A stretch of 64,000 bases of DNA, taken from positions 1,426,001 to 1,490,000 of the forward strand of contig CP159990.1 of the NCBI GenBank assembly GCA_040702975.1, read 5' to 3'. The DNA is from Roseburia hominis (GTDB lineage: Bacteria > Bacillota > Clostridia > Lachnospirales > Lachnospiraceae). Made by a program: the position numbers and the translations under genes. The notes beneath the pieces are model-generated. The model ran no database searches. It was not told where the DNA came from and saw only the letters and a program-made list of their open reading frames with translations. Of the stretch, positions 15,279 to 23,318 are shown one piece after another (position 1 is the stretch's first letter; every line of letters begins with the position of its first letter).

Positions 15279-16546
15279 CAGCAGGCACCTCCTATCTTTG
15301 AATAATCAATAGAAGGGGTGTTGTTACGTTTTGTCCTGCAGTTTTCATTTTTATCTGTCGGCCGGATGGGATAATGCTCCCCCTCATAAAGGATGTAGGC
15401 AGAGGACATATCGTCGGGAAGGAAGCGGATCTCAACTTTGGATGAGATGAACTGCATGGGGACGTCATAGGAGACCTTGTCGATGGAGACAGTGGAATCC
15501 TTATTCACCTTCCTGTTGATGCGGTTTAAGAAACATTCCTCCAGCCATTCCCTGGACTTTGGCATCTGTATGGCACAGCGCGTCTTCTGGTAACGTTCCA
15601 TGGGGGTACAGCCGATGCCGGAATGCATGGAAGTATTGTAGGTGCGGATATAGTCCCGCAGGAGGGAATTGAACTGTGCCAGGGACGTGATGGAATCCAT
15701 GTCCAGCGTATAAAGCCAGGTCTCCTTGAATGTCCTGAACTGGCGTTCGATCTTGGCCTTGCTGGCGCCGTCCCGCACTTTTGTATGAAGGAGGACCGTG
15801 CCGATGGAGCCGCAGATCAGGGAGAGCTGTTCATTTGAGTAGCTGCAGCCATTGTCGACATAGAGTTTCGCCGGAATGCCGTGGGAGGCAACTGCGTTTT
15901 TTAAAACTTTCTGGAAGTTATAGGCGTTATCGTTATAAAAAAGGCCGCCGCCCACCAGGAAACGCGAGTGGTCATCAATGATCATAATGCAGTAAACCCT
16001 CCTGCGCTGCCCGCCTTCCGTGATATAAGGGAGGTAACAGGTATCCGCCTGCCACATTTTCCCAAAGGCATCTTCCTCAAAAGCTTTCCTGTCCCTCATA
16101 GATGGATTGCGCGCCGACTTCAGGTCATGCTTTTTCACGAAGCGCTGGACGGCGCAGACGCTGACAGAGGCGGGGATAAAAGCTTCCTCCACAAGATGGC
16201 GGTGGATCTGGGTTGCGTTTAAGCGTGGGAAAGCCTCTTTCAGCCGGTAGATCTCTTCAATGGCCGTGTCCGGCAAGGCGCGTGTGGAGCCTTTGTCGGA
16301 ACGTTCCCGGGGCATGAGCGCGTCAATGCCGCCATTCTGGTAAAGAGAGGCCCACTTGCTGAGGGTCTTGGGGCTGTACTGGAATACAGAGCCGTCAGGC
16401 AGGGTGAGGGGTTTTTCCGTTACCCGCTGGTAATAGGCGTTTCTGGACGCATCCGGATAAAGGCCATGGATGACCGGTGCAATGAGTGCGAGCCGGAACT
16501 GTGCCATAGCAGATGCGTCTGAAAAGTTTTTGGTGTTGTAATGCAT
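15278..16546 (-). CDS. DDE (rve) transposase (copy 2)
   Basis: 422 residues, identical to the product of 3989-5257, with the same D-D-E residues (QADTC, YVDNG, KIERQ). Both copies are intact, so either can act on both elements in trans. Confidence 0.9.
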   Translation of the reverse strand: MHYNTKNFSDASAMAQFRLALIAPVIHGLYPDASRNAYYQRVTEKPLTLPDGSVFQYSPKTLSKWASLYQNGGIDALMPRERSDKGSTRALPDTAIEEIYRLKEAFPRLNATQIHRHLVEEAFIPASVSVCAVQRFVKKHDLKSARNPSMRDRKAFEEDAFGKMWQADTCYLPYITEGGQRRRVYCIMIIDDHSRFLVGGGLFYNDNAYNFQKVLKNAVASHGIPAKLYVDNGCSYSNEQLSLICGSIGTVLLHTKVRDGASKAKIERQFRTFKETWLYTLDMDSITSLAQFNSLLRDYIRTYNTSMHSGIGCTPMERYQKTRCAIQMPKSREWLEECFLNRINRKVNKDSTVSIDKVSYDVPMQFISSKVEIRFLPDDMSSAYILYEGEHYPIRPTDKNENCRTKRNNTPSIDYSKIGGAC

Positions 16547-16635
16547 AAAAAAATCCTCCTTTACTGTTTTCTATCAGCATATAGGAAGAACAGCCTGGAG
16601 ACCATCCCTGTGTTATGTGGTGTCTGGGAAACGGT

Positions 16636-17229
16636 TCAGGGGCCGAACTGCTGTTGGCAGTAAGCCGCCGGATTTCTGTGGGACTGGAGGAAGGAGACAG
16701 AGAAGCGGCGGACAAAACCGGATGCAAAGCCGGAATAAGCGGGCATCCGAAAAAGGCCTTTCAGGAAAGAGAGGCCGGAGGACTCCCTGGAAGAGAGAAG
16801 GCCCAGCCACTCTTCCTTCTGCTTTTTGAACAGGGAAAGCCAATGGTAGAGCTGGTTTTGGTTAATACAGAAGCGTGCGCAGATTTTTTCTACGGAAGCA
16901 AGCCGAAGGAAATATTCCGCCAGGACACGGAGGATAAAGAAAAGGCCGTAGGAGGAATAAGGGATGATGAAATCCGGAAGGATGGCATGGGTATGGCCGC
17001 AGGAACAGACAAGGCGCAGGATACAGAGGCTGTGCCAGACAGGCTTTCCACCAACGAAATCAGCCAGGGAACGTTCATAATAGGCATGGACGGAACAAGC
17101 TCCCTTTGCCCCACAACAGGGGCAGGTCTGTAGTTCAGGCCGGAAACCGTCCATGAAGGAGTCAAAAAGCTTTTTTGATGAAGATTTTATACGAATTAAC
17201 TTGCAAAACAGGGAATTATTTCTTATCAT
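16636..17229 (-). CDS. DUF6431-type zinc-ribbon protein (copy 2)
   Basis: About 197 residues, identical to the product of 5347-5940, with CPCCGAKGAC and CSCGH clusters. The frame is open upstream to 17421; the start is uncertain for the reason given for copy 1. Confidence 0.65.
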   Translation of the reverse strand: MIRNNSLFCKLIRIKSSSKKLFDSFMDGFRPELQTCPCCGAKGACSVHAYYERSLADFVGGKPVWHSLCILRLVCSCGHTHAILPDFIIPYSSYGLFFILRVLAEYFLRLASVEKICARFCINQNQLYHWLSLFKKQKEEWLGLLSSRESSGLSFLKGLFRMPAYSGFASGFVRRFSVSFLQSHRNPAAYCQQQFGP

Positions 17230-17591
17230 AATAAATGTCAGTGATGCCAAAGCCTCATGAGTGGGACATGATCCCGTATATGGCAGGTATGCTGGTGTAT
17301 GAGAGAAAGAACGAACTGTAGGAGGGGCTGTTCTTTCTCTTTTTTGTTCCATAAAAACTATACTGGAATAGAGCAGGATGGTCAAGATAAAAGTGTGCTG
17401 TTTTTTACTGCACGCTGACATAGATAATAATTAAATGTTGAGATTTTAATTTGCTGTATTTGTGCAGGAGACAGGAACTTTAATTTGCTGGCTGACAGTT
17501 CATCTTGGTCTCCGCCAGCTACCTGATCCGGCGGCCTTGCGGAAGTACGCCTCACTTCCCTCATAGCGTGAGCATAGATGTTTTCCTCCAA

Positions 17592-18740
17592 CTATTCAAT
17601 CATTATTTCTTTAATTGAAATCCTCTTAACTTTTTCGGAATATACAAACATCAGAATTTCATAAATCATTATAAAAACAACAAGCGAAATAAGCATAACA
17701 GGAAAATCAAATTTATAAACAGGAACGCCCTCAACGTCTTTAAATACAATATCCACCATAATACGAAGCAACATGTACTGATATCCGGTTCCAATGGCAA
17801 AACCGATATAGGACATCGGCCTGTATCCACCGAGAATTGCCTTGCAGCAGTCTTTTTGTGAATAACCAAAAACCCGCATCATAGCGATTGTTTTTGTGTT
17901 TCCATTAATTACTGTTGTGATGGCAAGGAACAGTGTTGTAAATGCTAAAGCAAGACCGATAATCAGCATCATTGCCCCCATCATTTCGCTTGACAGGTCT
18001 TTCATACTAAAGGACATCTGCGTCATAGCAGAAAAGCAGAAGGAAGCAAAGATTATGAAAAATACAAGTATTTTCTTACTTTTCAAGGTGTTTCTTTTCA
18101 GATCATCCACGAAGGAACACTCGCTGAGCTTATCTGCGGCATGCTTATTTGCTTTGGTTAAGGTCTGAAAATCATTTTTCAGAAGCGATAATACAGGCTT
18201 CTTTAATTTACACCAGGCATAACCAATCGCAAGCAGAGAAAAACCAACTGTCGGTAATATCACAAAGTAAAGAAAGATGGTCGGGTGAAAGTGTATAGCG
18301 ATCTCCGGAAGCATTTTATCTTCATTTTGCAGAGCATAAAACCTTGGCATCATCAGAAACGCTCCGCAAAAACCAATCGCAGTTCCAATAAACGCACTGA
18401 TTCCAAATACCCAAAAGTTTTTTGCAACCTTTAGATTGGAGTACCCCAAAGCCTTTAGGATGCCAAGCTCTTTTTTGTGGGTATCAATATAGTGCTTGAT
18501 GTAGAACATGAGCATAACAACCGAAGTTATGAACAAACAACCACCAGTTACAAGACAAACGACCTTTGCCGTCGATACCTGAGCGTTATAGAAAATCATA
18601 GACAATTCTGATGTTATTTCACTCTCAACTGCCTGAACGTCAAAATAAAAATTCAGGAACATCGTACATACAAGCACGGCACAGCAGGCGATGATCGAAA
18701 TGCCGATGAGCTTTGAAGCATTTTTTATTCCTATAAGCAT
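17592..18740 (-). CDS. ABC transporter permease with two FtsX domains
   Basis: A 382-residue permease. After an N-terminal helix (IGISIIACCAVLVCTMFLNFY) come two FtsX-type units, one with KKELGILKALGYSNLKVAK and one with TKTIAMMRVFGYSQKDCCK, the conserved cytoplasmic coupling loops. The start at 18740 lies five bases after the ATPase stop, with GGATGGTG upstream; the open frame to 18809 overlaps the ATPase. The two-domain layout without a large extracellular domain fits bacteriocin/peptide-efflux or lipoprotein-release exporters. It lies last in a leftward TetR-TraX-ATPase-permease cluster. Confidence 0.85.
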   Translation of the reverse strand: MLIGIKNASKLIGISIIACCAVLVCTMFLNFYFDVQAVESEITSELSMIFYNAQVSTAKVVCLVTGGCLFITSVVMLMFYIKHYIDTHKKELGILKALGYSNLKVAKNFWVFGISAFIGTAIGFCGAFLMMPRFYALQNEDKMLPEIAIHFHPTIFLYFVILPTVGFSLLAIGYAWCKLKKPVLSLLKNDFQTLTKANKHAADKLSECSFVDDLKRNTLKSKKILVFFIIFASFCFSAMTQMSFSMKDLSSEMMGAMMLIIGLALAFTTLFLAITTVINGNTKTIAMMRVFGYSQKDCCKAILGGYRPMSYIGFAIGTGYQYMLLRIMVDIVFKDVEGVPVYKFDFPVMLISLVVFIMIYEILMFVYSEKVKRISIKEIMIE

Positions 18741-18744
18741 CTTA

Positions 18745-19437
18745 TCACCATCCAATCTCATAAGCGGACTTTTGAACTGCGTTTTGGTAAATATCCGATA
18801 TCTTCCCACTGTTCATTTTGATGACCGTTTTGGCCATTTCCGCAATATTTAAATTGTGCGTCACCATGACGATCGTAAAACCATACTGTTTTTTTAACTT
18901 ACAGATATAGTCCAGCACCTGCCGGCCCGTCTGCTCATCCAATGCGCCTGTGGGCTCGTCCAGGAACAATATCTTTGGTTTTTTCGCCAATGCTCTTGCA
19001 ACGGAAACTCTTTGCTGTTCTCCGCCTGAAAGCTCACCCGGATATTTATGCAGTTTTTCTCCAAGCCCAACTGCTTCAATAACTTTTTTATAATCTTTGT
19101 TGCCTGCTAAGTCAGCACCCATTTTCACATTTTTATCCACGCTCATGTCAGGGAGCAAATAATACTGCTGAAAAATGAATCCAACATTTTCCTTGCGAAA
19201 CGCAGTCAATTCATTGTCGGAAAGCGCTGTAATATCCGTTGCACCGTAAAAGACTTTACCGCTGTCCGGGCGCTCAAGTCCCGAAATCACATTCAAAAAA
19301 GTAGATTTGCCAGAACCTGAGGCGCCGAGGATCACAACGAAATCCCCGTCCTGAATTGTAAGACTGATTCCTCGTAATACCTGAAACCGGCTTTCCCCGT
19401 TTCCGTATGATTTTATAATGTTTTTCACTTCAATCAT
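18745..19437 (-). CDS. ABC transporter ATP-binding protein, LolD/MacB type
   Basis: A 230-residue ATPase. Walker [10 protein letters not shown] (about residues 38-46), Q-loop in [12 protein letters not shown], signature [15 protein letters not shown], Walker [13 protein letters not shown], and H-loop MVTHN are all present. Members of this group energise FtsX-type permeases. It is separated from the permease start by four bases and from the upstream TraX gene by 43 bases, so it is probably part of one leftward operon under the TetR regulator. Confidence 0.92.
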   Translation of the reverse strand: MIEVKNIIKSYGNGESRFQVLRGISLTIQDGDFVVILGASGSGKSTFLNVISGLERPDSGKVFYGATDITALSDNELTAFRKENVGFIFQQYYLLPDMSVDKNVKMGADLAGNKDYKKVIEAVGLGEKLHKYPGELSGGEQQRVSVARALAKKPKILFLDEPTGALDEQTGRQVLDYICKLKKQYGFTIVMVTHNLNIAEMAKTVIKMNSGKISDIYQNAVQKSAYEIGW

Positions 19438-19480
19438 CGTTTTTTACCCGCCTTATCTTAGATTTGTGAACATTTTCATT

Positions 19481-20278
19481 TTACCGGCAAAGATATTGAA
19501 TAGTACCAATAACAAATAAATGTAAAAGATAATATATGTAAAACGCCCATTTCATAAAATTATTTATGCTTTTGCTTTTCCCACGTTGTCCGTTGTATAA
19601 CATTAAAATCGGTATCGCCAAAACAATGCACATCTGAATACAACCATATACTTTATCTATTGCAAAGAAATATACAACAGAATAAATAAACACATAAAAT
19701 ATAAGCCATAACATTTGCCTTTTAAAATTTCCTCGGTTTGTTCCCATTGCCAATATACACAAAGCCGCAACGCAACTCCAATCGCTCGGAAAACTTACAA
19801 TACAAATCAGTATAATTAAAATAGCTTTTAACCAATTAGCTTGCACTTTGTTGCTGTTTGCAATTCTAAGCATAACCAGTCCCCAGGCCAGTGACCACAT
19901 AACGCTTGTCTGATTTAAAAAGCTTCCGTAATAAAACGGGATAAAAGATTTCCAATCGACAAAATTCATAGACGCAAATACATAAGCAAAGTGCGAGATA
20001 ATTGCAAATGAGAACAGCCTTGCCGTGTATTTCCCAATATTACGAGTATAATGATATCCTTCGGCAACAAAATAACACATCATCGGACAGGTAATCCTGC
20101 CAATGATATGCATTACAATAGGTAATGCCTGCGTCGGATAACCCGAAAATACCAGCCACGCAATATGGTCTATCGTCATTGCCAAAATGGCAATTAGTTT
20201 TAATGTGTTCGCATCTAAATTCTTAAATCGAATTTGACTACTTTCATTTGGATTTGCAATTTCATTGCTTTTATCCAT
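19481..20278 (-). CDS. TraX-family membrane protein
   Basis: A 265-residue protein with about eight hydrophobic segments. LDANTLKLIAILAMTIDHIAWL and GRITCPMMCYFVAEGYHYTRN are the conserved opening of TraX-family proteins, relatives of the F-plasmid pilin acetylase; chromosomal Firmicute members are probably membrane acyltransferases of unknown substrate. Its start overlaps the TetR gene end by eight bases, which links it to that regulator. No pilus genes are nearby. Confidence 0.85.
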   Translation of the reverse strand: MDKSNEIANPNESSQIRFKNLDANTLKLIAILAMTIDHIAWLVFSGYPTQALPIVMHIIGRITCPMMCYFVAEGYHYTRNIGKYTARLFSFAIISHFAYVFASMNFVDWKSFIPFYYGSFLNQTSVMWSLAWGLVMLRIANSNKVQANWLKAILIILICIVSFPSDWSCVAALCILAMGTNRGNFKRQMLWLIFYVFIYSVVYFFAIDKVYGCIQMCIVLAIPILMLYNGQRGKSKSINNFMKWAFYIYYLLHLFVIGTIQYLCR

Positions 20279-20852
20279 TGTTTTTTTCTTCCTTAATATT
20301 TTTCAAAATACTCATACATACCTCTGTAATCATTGAGTTGATTTCCTCACCTGTAAAGCGGCACATTTTGGTGGCACAAAGCGTCGCAATTCCGTGTGTA
20401 TATATCCAAAGGTGATGATATAACTTTTTAGCAAAAAGTTCGTTAATTTCGTAATCGTTTTGAATGGACAAGAGAATTTCTTCATAGCTTTCCTCAATCA
20501 ATGGCAGTACACCCGATAAATCAGGTATCTGTGGTTGTTCCGTCATAAAGAGAAGTTGAAAAAGCTTTGGTTCATTAACAGAAAAGAGAATATATTGCGT
20601 TCCAACGCCCTTAAAAGGATGTTCCCATGTTAACCCTTTATCGACATATTCTTTATACAATGTTTTAGCAGATTCAATCACGGCTTGCTGAACCTCGTCC
20701 ATATTTTGGAATACAGTAAAAATTGGTCTTGCTGAGCTGCCGAGGTGCGCTCCCAATGCTCTGGAGGTTAAGGCTTCAAATCCATCTTCTTTGACAATAG
20801 TTAATGCGGCTTCAATAATTTCCTCTCTTGTGAATTTTGCTCTTGGCGGCAT
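20271..20852 (-). CDS. TetR/AcrR family regulator
   Basis: A 193-residue protein. The N-terminal KFTREEIIEAALTIVKEDGFEALTSRALGAHLGSSARPIFTVFQNMDEV is a TetR DNA-binding domain, and the rest is a helical ligand-binding domain of the TetR_C family. GGGAAGGAA lies before ATG 20852. It heads the TraX/ABC cluster and probably represses it until an inducer of the exporter appears. No operator could be assigned. Confidence 0.88.
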   Translation of the reverse strand: MPPRAKFTREEIIEAALTIVKEDGFEALTSRALGAHLGSSARPIFTVFQNMDEVQQAVIESAKTLYKEYVDKGLTWEHPFKGVGTQYILFSVNEPKLFQLLFMTEQPQIPDLSGVLPLIEESYEEILLSIQNDYEINELFAKKLYHHLWIYTHGIATLCATKMCRFTGEEINSMITEVCMSILKNIKEEKNNG

Positions 20853-20935
20853 AGATTATTCCTTCCCTTTCTAAATCATCTGTTTTACATCGCTTGATTT
20901 ATTATACTCGGAACTGCATATAAAGTCAATATGCG

Positions 20936-21034
20936 GCAGAGATTTCTCCCTGCCGATTGTCTATCTCCGCAATATAAGCGTTGAGCCTGCCGCTGGTCAA
21001 AAGCGTTGTTTTCATCATAAACGTACTTGTCCAT
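20936..21034 (-). pseudogene. possible TnpV-like remnant
   Basis: After GGAGGATTTCAAG, an ATG at 21034 reads MDKYVYDENN, then the sense shifts to another frame with SGRLNAYIAEIDNRQ. Both parts recall the beginning and end of the small transposon protein TnpV, with the middle deleted. This is a memory-based match to short segments and is weak. The rest of 20880-21214 holds one palindrome and no gene. Confidence 0.3.
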
Positions 21035-21142
21035 CTTGAAATCCTCCAGTATAATATATTTGTACATATGTTACAGTTTCCCGATTGCCACTTGCTGTTA
21101 TAGCTTGTGATCAGCTTTTTTTGTCTACGCTCCGCTCCGGTC

Positions 21143-21177
21143 GGCACAGAGCAGATGTCCACCGGACATCTTGTGCC
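21143..21177. repeat. 35-bp nested palindrome
   Basis: GGCACA (21143-21148) pairs with TGTGCC (21172-21177), and inside it GATGTCC-ACC-GGACATC (21154-21170). The core TCCANNGGA followed by ATCTTG also occurs at the copy 2 insertion site (13916-13936 plus 17498-17508), in the same orientation. Confidence 0.5.
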
Positions 21178-21214
21178 CTTGTTTTGTCCTTATGAGGTGG
21201 TGTGGGAAGCATAA

Positions 21215-21301
21215 ATGCGAGTGAAATCGGTATTTGATGAGGAATGTGAGTATATGAGCAAGGAAACTAAAGTAATATTTAATGGGGAGGTTAAACGATG
21301 A
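21215..21301 (+). CDS. short ORF coupled to the next gene
   Basis: A 28-codon frame, MRVKSVFDEECEYMSKETKV then IFNGEVKR, whose TGA overlaps the next ATG (ATGA at 21298-21301). The next gene's ribosome-binding site, GGGGAGG, lies inside it. It may be a leader peptide or a chance frame; no family was recognised. Confidence 0.3.
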   Translation: MRVKSVFDEECEYMSKETKVIFNGEVKR

Positions 21302-21555
21302 TAAAGAGCAGTAAAATCAGTGCCGCTTTTCTTTGTTTAATTATTTTTTCAATTTGTATTATAGTTGGTTTTTTCTTTAAACCATTGTTTATTCTTGCAA
21401 GCATTGCTATGGTAGGGTATGTATGGATTGATAAACGATATTTGCGCTGCCCTTATTGTGGTGGATTTGAAAATCTGGAACGACTTTTCTATGCAAAACA
21501 TCATACATACCACTGCCAATATTGCGGAAAAATTATAAAAATTGAAACAAATTAA
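21298..21555 (+). CDS. small membrane protein with C-terminal zinc ribbon
   Basis: An 85-residue protein with hydrophobic segments at about residues 9-27 and 30-43, then a zinc ribbon CPYCGG...CQYCGK near the C-terminus. GGGGAGG at 21284-21290 sets the start. No function is known. The R1 spacer repeat starts one base after its stop codon. Confidence 0.65.
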   Translation: MIKSSKISAAFLCLIIFSICIIVGFFFKPLFILASIAMVGYVWIDKRYLRCPYCGGFENLERLFYAKHHTYHCQYCGKIIKIETN

Positions 21556-21556
21556 C

Positions 21557-21600
21557 AACTTCCAGTTTTACGAACTGGGAAATTGAAGTTTAAGGAGATA
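21557..21600 (+). repeat. cassette-spacer repeat R1, most complete copy
   Basis: AACTTCCAGTTTTACGAACT then GGGAAATTGAAG and TTTAAGGAGATA. CCAGTT-TTACG-AACTGG (21562-21578) is a perfect six-base-pair hairpin. It begins one base after the stop at 21555 and ends six bases before the GNAT start. Confidence 0.85.
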
Positions 21601-21606
21601 GTTAAT

Positions 21607-22119
21607 ATGACTTGTGAAATAAGGAAATGGAAATTAACAGACGCTTCCGATTTGGCGTCAGCACTTTCCAATAAACATATACAAGATAATCTTCGTGATG
21701 GATTACCATATCCCTATACAGAAAAAGACGGTATGGATTATATTTCTGCTATGCTTTCTGCAAATGAAAACGACACTTTTGCATTTGCCATTATTGTTGA
21801 TAATAAAGTCATCGGTAGTATTGGTGTTTTTCGCCAAGAGAATATACATAGGCAAACTGCGGAATTAGGATATTACATTGCCGAGGAATATTGGGGCAAA
21901 GGCATTATGACAGAGGCAGTAAAGCAGATTTGTGATTATGTTTTTAAAAATAGCGATATTATTCGCATTTATGCTGAACCGTTTTCATATAATAGGGCTT
22001 CGTGTCGTGTGCTTGAAAAAGCAGGATTTCAATATGAGGGTACATTGAGAAGCAATGCCGTAAAGGGCGGCAAAGTGATTGATATGAAAATGTATGCCCG
22101 AATAAAGGAAGGGATATAA
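21607..22119 (+). CDS. GNAT family N-acetyltransferase, RimJ/RimL type
   Basis: A 170-residue Acetyltransf_3-type protein: CEIRKWKLTDASDLASAL at the N-terminus, ELGYYIAEEYWGKGIMTEAVKQI as motif A with acetyl-CoA loop WGKGIM, and NRASCRVLEKAGFQYEGTLR as motif B. The R1 box AAGGAGAT at 21592-21599 is its ribosome-binding site, so ATG 21607 is preferred over 21583, which lies in the repeat. The substrate is unknown. Confidence 0.9.
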   Translation: MTCEIRKWKLTDASDLASALSNKHIQDNLRDGLPYPYTEKDGMDYISAMLSANENDTFAFAIIVDNKVIGSIGVFRQENIHRQTAELGYYIAEEYWGKGIMTEAVKQICDYVFKNSDIIRIYAEPFSYNRASCRVLEKAGFQYEGTLRSNAVKGGKVIDMKMYARIKEGI

Positions 22120-22150
22120 ATTCTAGTTTCACGAACCGGAAAAATCGGGA
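22119..22150 (+). repeat. cassette-spacer repeat R1
   Basis: AATTCTAGTTTCACGAACCG then GAAAAATCGGGA; it starts on the last base of the GNAT stop codon. The arms TAGTT/AACCG are imperfect, while the TCACGAA loop and AAATCGGG box are kept. Confidence 0.75.
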
Positions 22151-22180
22151 GTTATTCAGTTGGATTGAAGGAGTAATCGA

Positions 22181-22696
22181 ATGATTATTTTGATAACGGG
22201 AGCATCTCACACAGGGAAGACAGCACTTGCTCAAAAATTACTAGAAAAATACAAATACCCTTATCTATCCATAGATCATTTAAAGATGGGGCTTATTCGC
22301 AGCGGAAATACTACGCTTACCCCTGTTAGTGATGAGAAAGCATTGACGGATTATTTATGGCCAATTGTGTGTGAAATGATAAAAACAGCTATTGAAAATG
22401 AGCAAAATCTTATTGTTGAAGGCTGCTATATTCCTTTTGAGTGGTCGAAAGATTTTGAACCGGAGTATTTGAAAAACATAAAATATTATTGCTTAGTTAT
22501 GAGTAAAAAATATATTACGAATCATTTTAGTGATATAAAAAAGTATGCAAATGTTGTAGAAAACAGAATGGATGATGGGTACTGTACGATAGAAACAGTA
22601 CTTAGAGATAATGCCGAAATAGTGGAACAGTGTCAGAATTACAAAGTCAATTATCTTCTTATTGATGATGAATATCAAGTTGATATCGAACTATAA
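22181..22696 (+). CDS. P-loop kinase / AAA-type nucleotide-binding protein
   Basis: A 171-residue protein of the adenylate-kinase/zeta-toxin-like group: MIILITGASHTGKTALAQKL is strand plus Walker A, YLSIDHLKMGLIRSG resembles the substrate-binding segment, and NLIVEGCYIPFEW the second strand. It probably phosphorylates a small molecule; the substrate is unknown. GAAGGAG lies before ATG 22181. The fragment at 12985-13134 is the beginning of another member of this broad family. Confidence 0.8.
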   Translation: MIILITGASHTGKTALAQKLLEKYKYPYLSIDHLKMGLIRSGNTTLTPVSDEKALTDYLWPIVCEMIKTAIENEQNLIVEGCYIPFEWSKDFEPEYLKNIKYYCLVMSKKYITNHFSDIKKYANVVENRMDDGYCTIETVLRDNAEIVEQCQNYKVNYLLIDDEYQVDIEL

Positions 22697-22712
22697 ATTA
22701 AATGTTAATATG

Positions 22713-22729
22713 CGTTGCTTGTAGCAACG
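22713..22729 (+). other. hairpin between kinase and XRE genes
   Basis: CGTTGC-TTGTA-GCAACG, perfect six-base-pair stem 17 bases after the kinase stop, not followed by a run of T. It might stabilise the kinase message or be another worn-down spacer structure. Confidence 0.4.
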
Positions 22730-22782
22730 GGCAGTTCCTCATACAATAGCGGTAACACCTGAAAGAAAGAGAGGTTATCCCT

Positions 22783-23292
22783 ATGTTAAACGAGAACATT
22801 AAAACAATCAGAAAATCAAAAGGACTTTCGCAAGAGGAACTTGCCATCAAGCTGAATGTAGTCCGACAAACAATCTCTAAATGGGAGAAGGGATTATCAG
22901 TTCCTGACTCTGATATGCTGATCTCCATATCGGAGGCGCTTGAAACACCCGTAAGCACTTTGCTTGGAGAAACTGTTATTGAGCCTGAGGCTGATGATTT
23001 AAAAGCGATTTCCGAAAAGCTGGAGATTATAAACCTGCAGCTTGCGCAAAGGAAGATTACGAGGCGAAAAATACTTCATTGGCTACTTATCTCAGTGTGC
23101 GTGGTCATAATAACAATTTTTGCGGCCCTAATAGTATTAAATAGTCCTTACTTAGGTTGGGATTATAGCGACCCTGAAACCGCCGTTGTCGGAGTAGCTT
23201 TTCATGCATTTGAATGGCTGTTTGTCAAGTTGGCACCGATTATCCTTATAGGGGCAATTGTTGGGATTTTCTTAACACGGAAGAAAGGATAA
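22783..23292 (+). CDS. XRE-family regulator with membrane anchor
   Basis: A 169-residue protein with an N-terminal helix-turn-helix (IKTIRKSKGLSQEELAIKLNVVRQTISKWEKG), a linker with EPEADDLKAISEKLEI, and two C-terminal membrane helices (about residues 103-123 and 144-163). Membrane-anchored XRE proteins of this type are frequent in Clostridia and often sit beside small membrane proteins, as here. Targets are unknown. Part of its sequence is repeated in the fragment at 13743-13840. Confidence 0.85.
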   Translation: MLNENIKTIRKSKGLSQEELAIKLNVVRQTISKWEKGLSVPDSDMLISISEALETPVSTLLGETVIEPEADDLKAISEKLEIINLQLAQRKITRRKILHWLLISVCVVIITIFAALIVLNSPYLGWDYSDPETAVVGVAFHAFEWLFVKLAPIILIGAIVGIFLTRKKG

Positions 23293-23318
23293 ACCTGCAT
23301 TTTTGGAAGAAAGTACCG

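Larger units (their letters stand above)
13938..17497 (-). mobile_element. Tn7/Mu-superfamily-like transposon, copy 2
   Basis: A second copy of the 3,560-bp element at 2649-6208, in the same orientation, offset by exactly 11,289 bases with no insertions or deletions; one substitution was noticed (A at 14113 against C at 2824). Six bases, GTTCAT, are duplicated directly at its borders (13932-13937 and 17498-17503). Near-identity of the copies means recent transposition, and the island could rearrange by recombination between them. Confidence 0.9.

Noticed and set aside
1..22696. R1 repeats as integron attC sites
   Set aside because: The conserved R'/R'' core triplets (GTT and AAC in the RYYYAAC/GTTRRRY form) and the bulged extra bases of attC were not found, and the repeat lies at the 5' side of genes with a ribosome-binding site. 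No IntI-type integrase is in the window.
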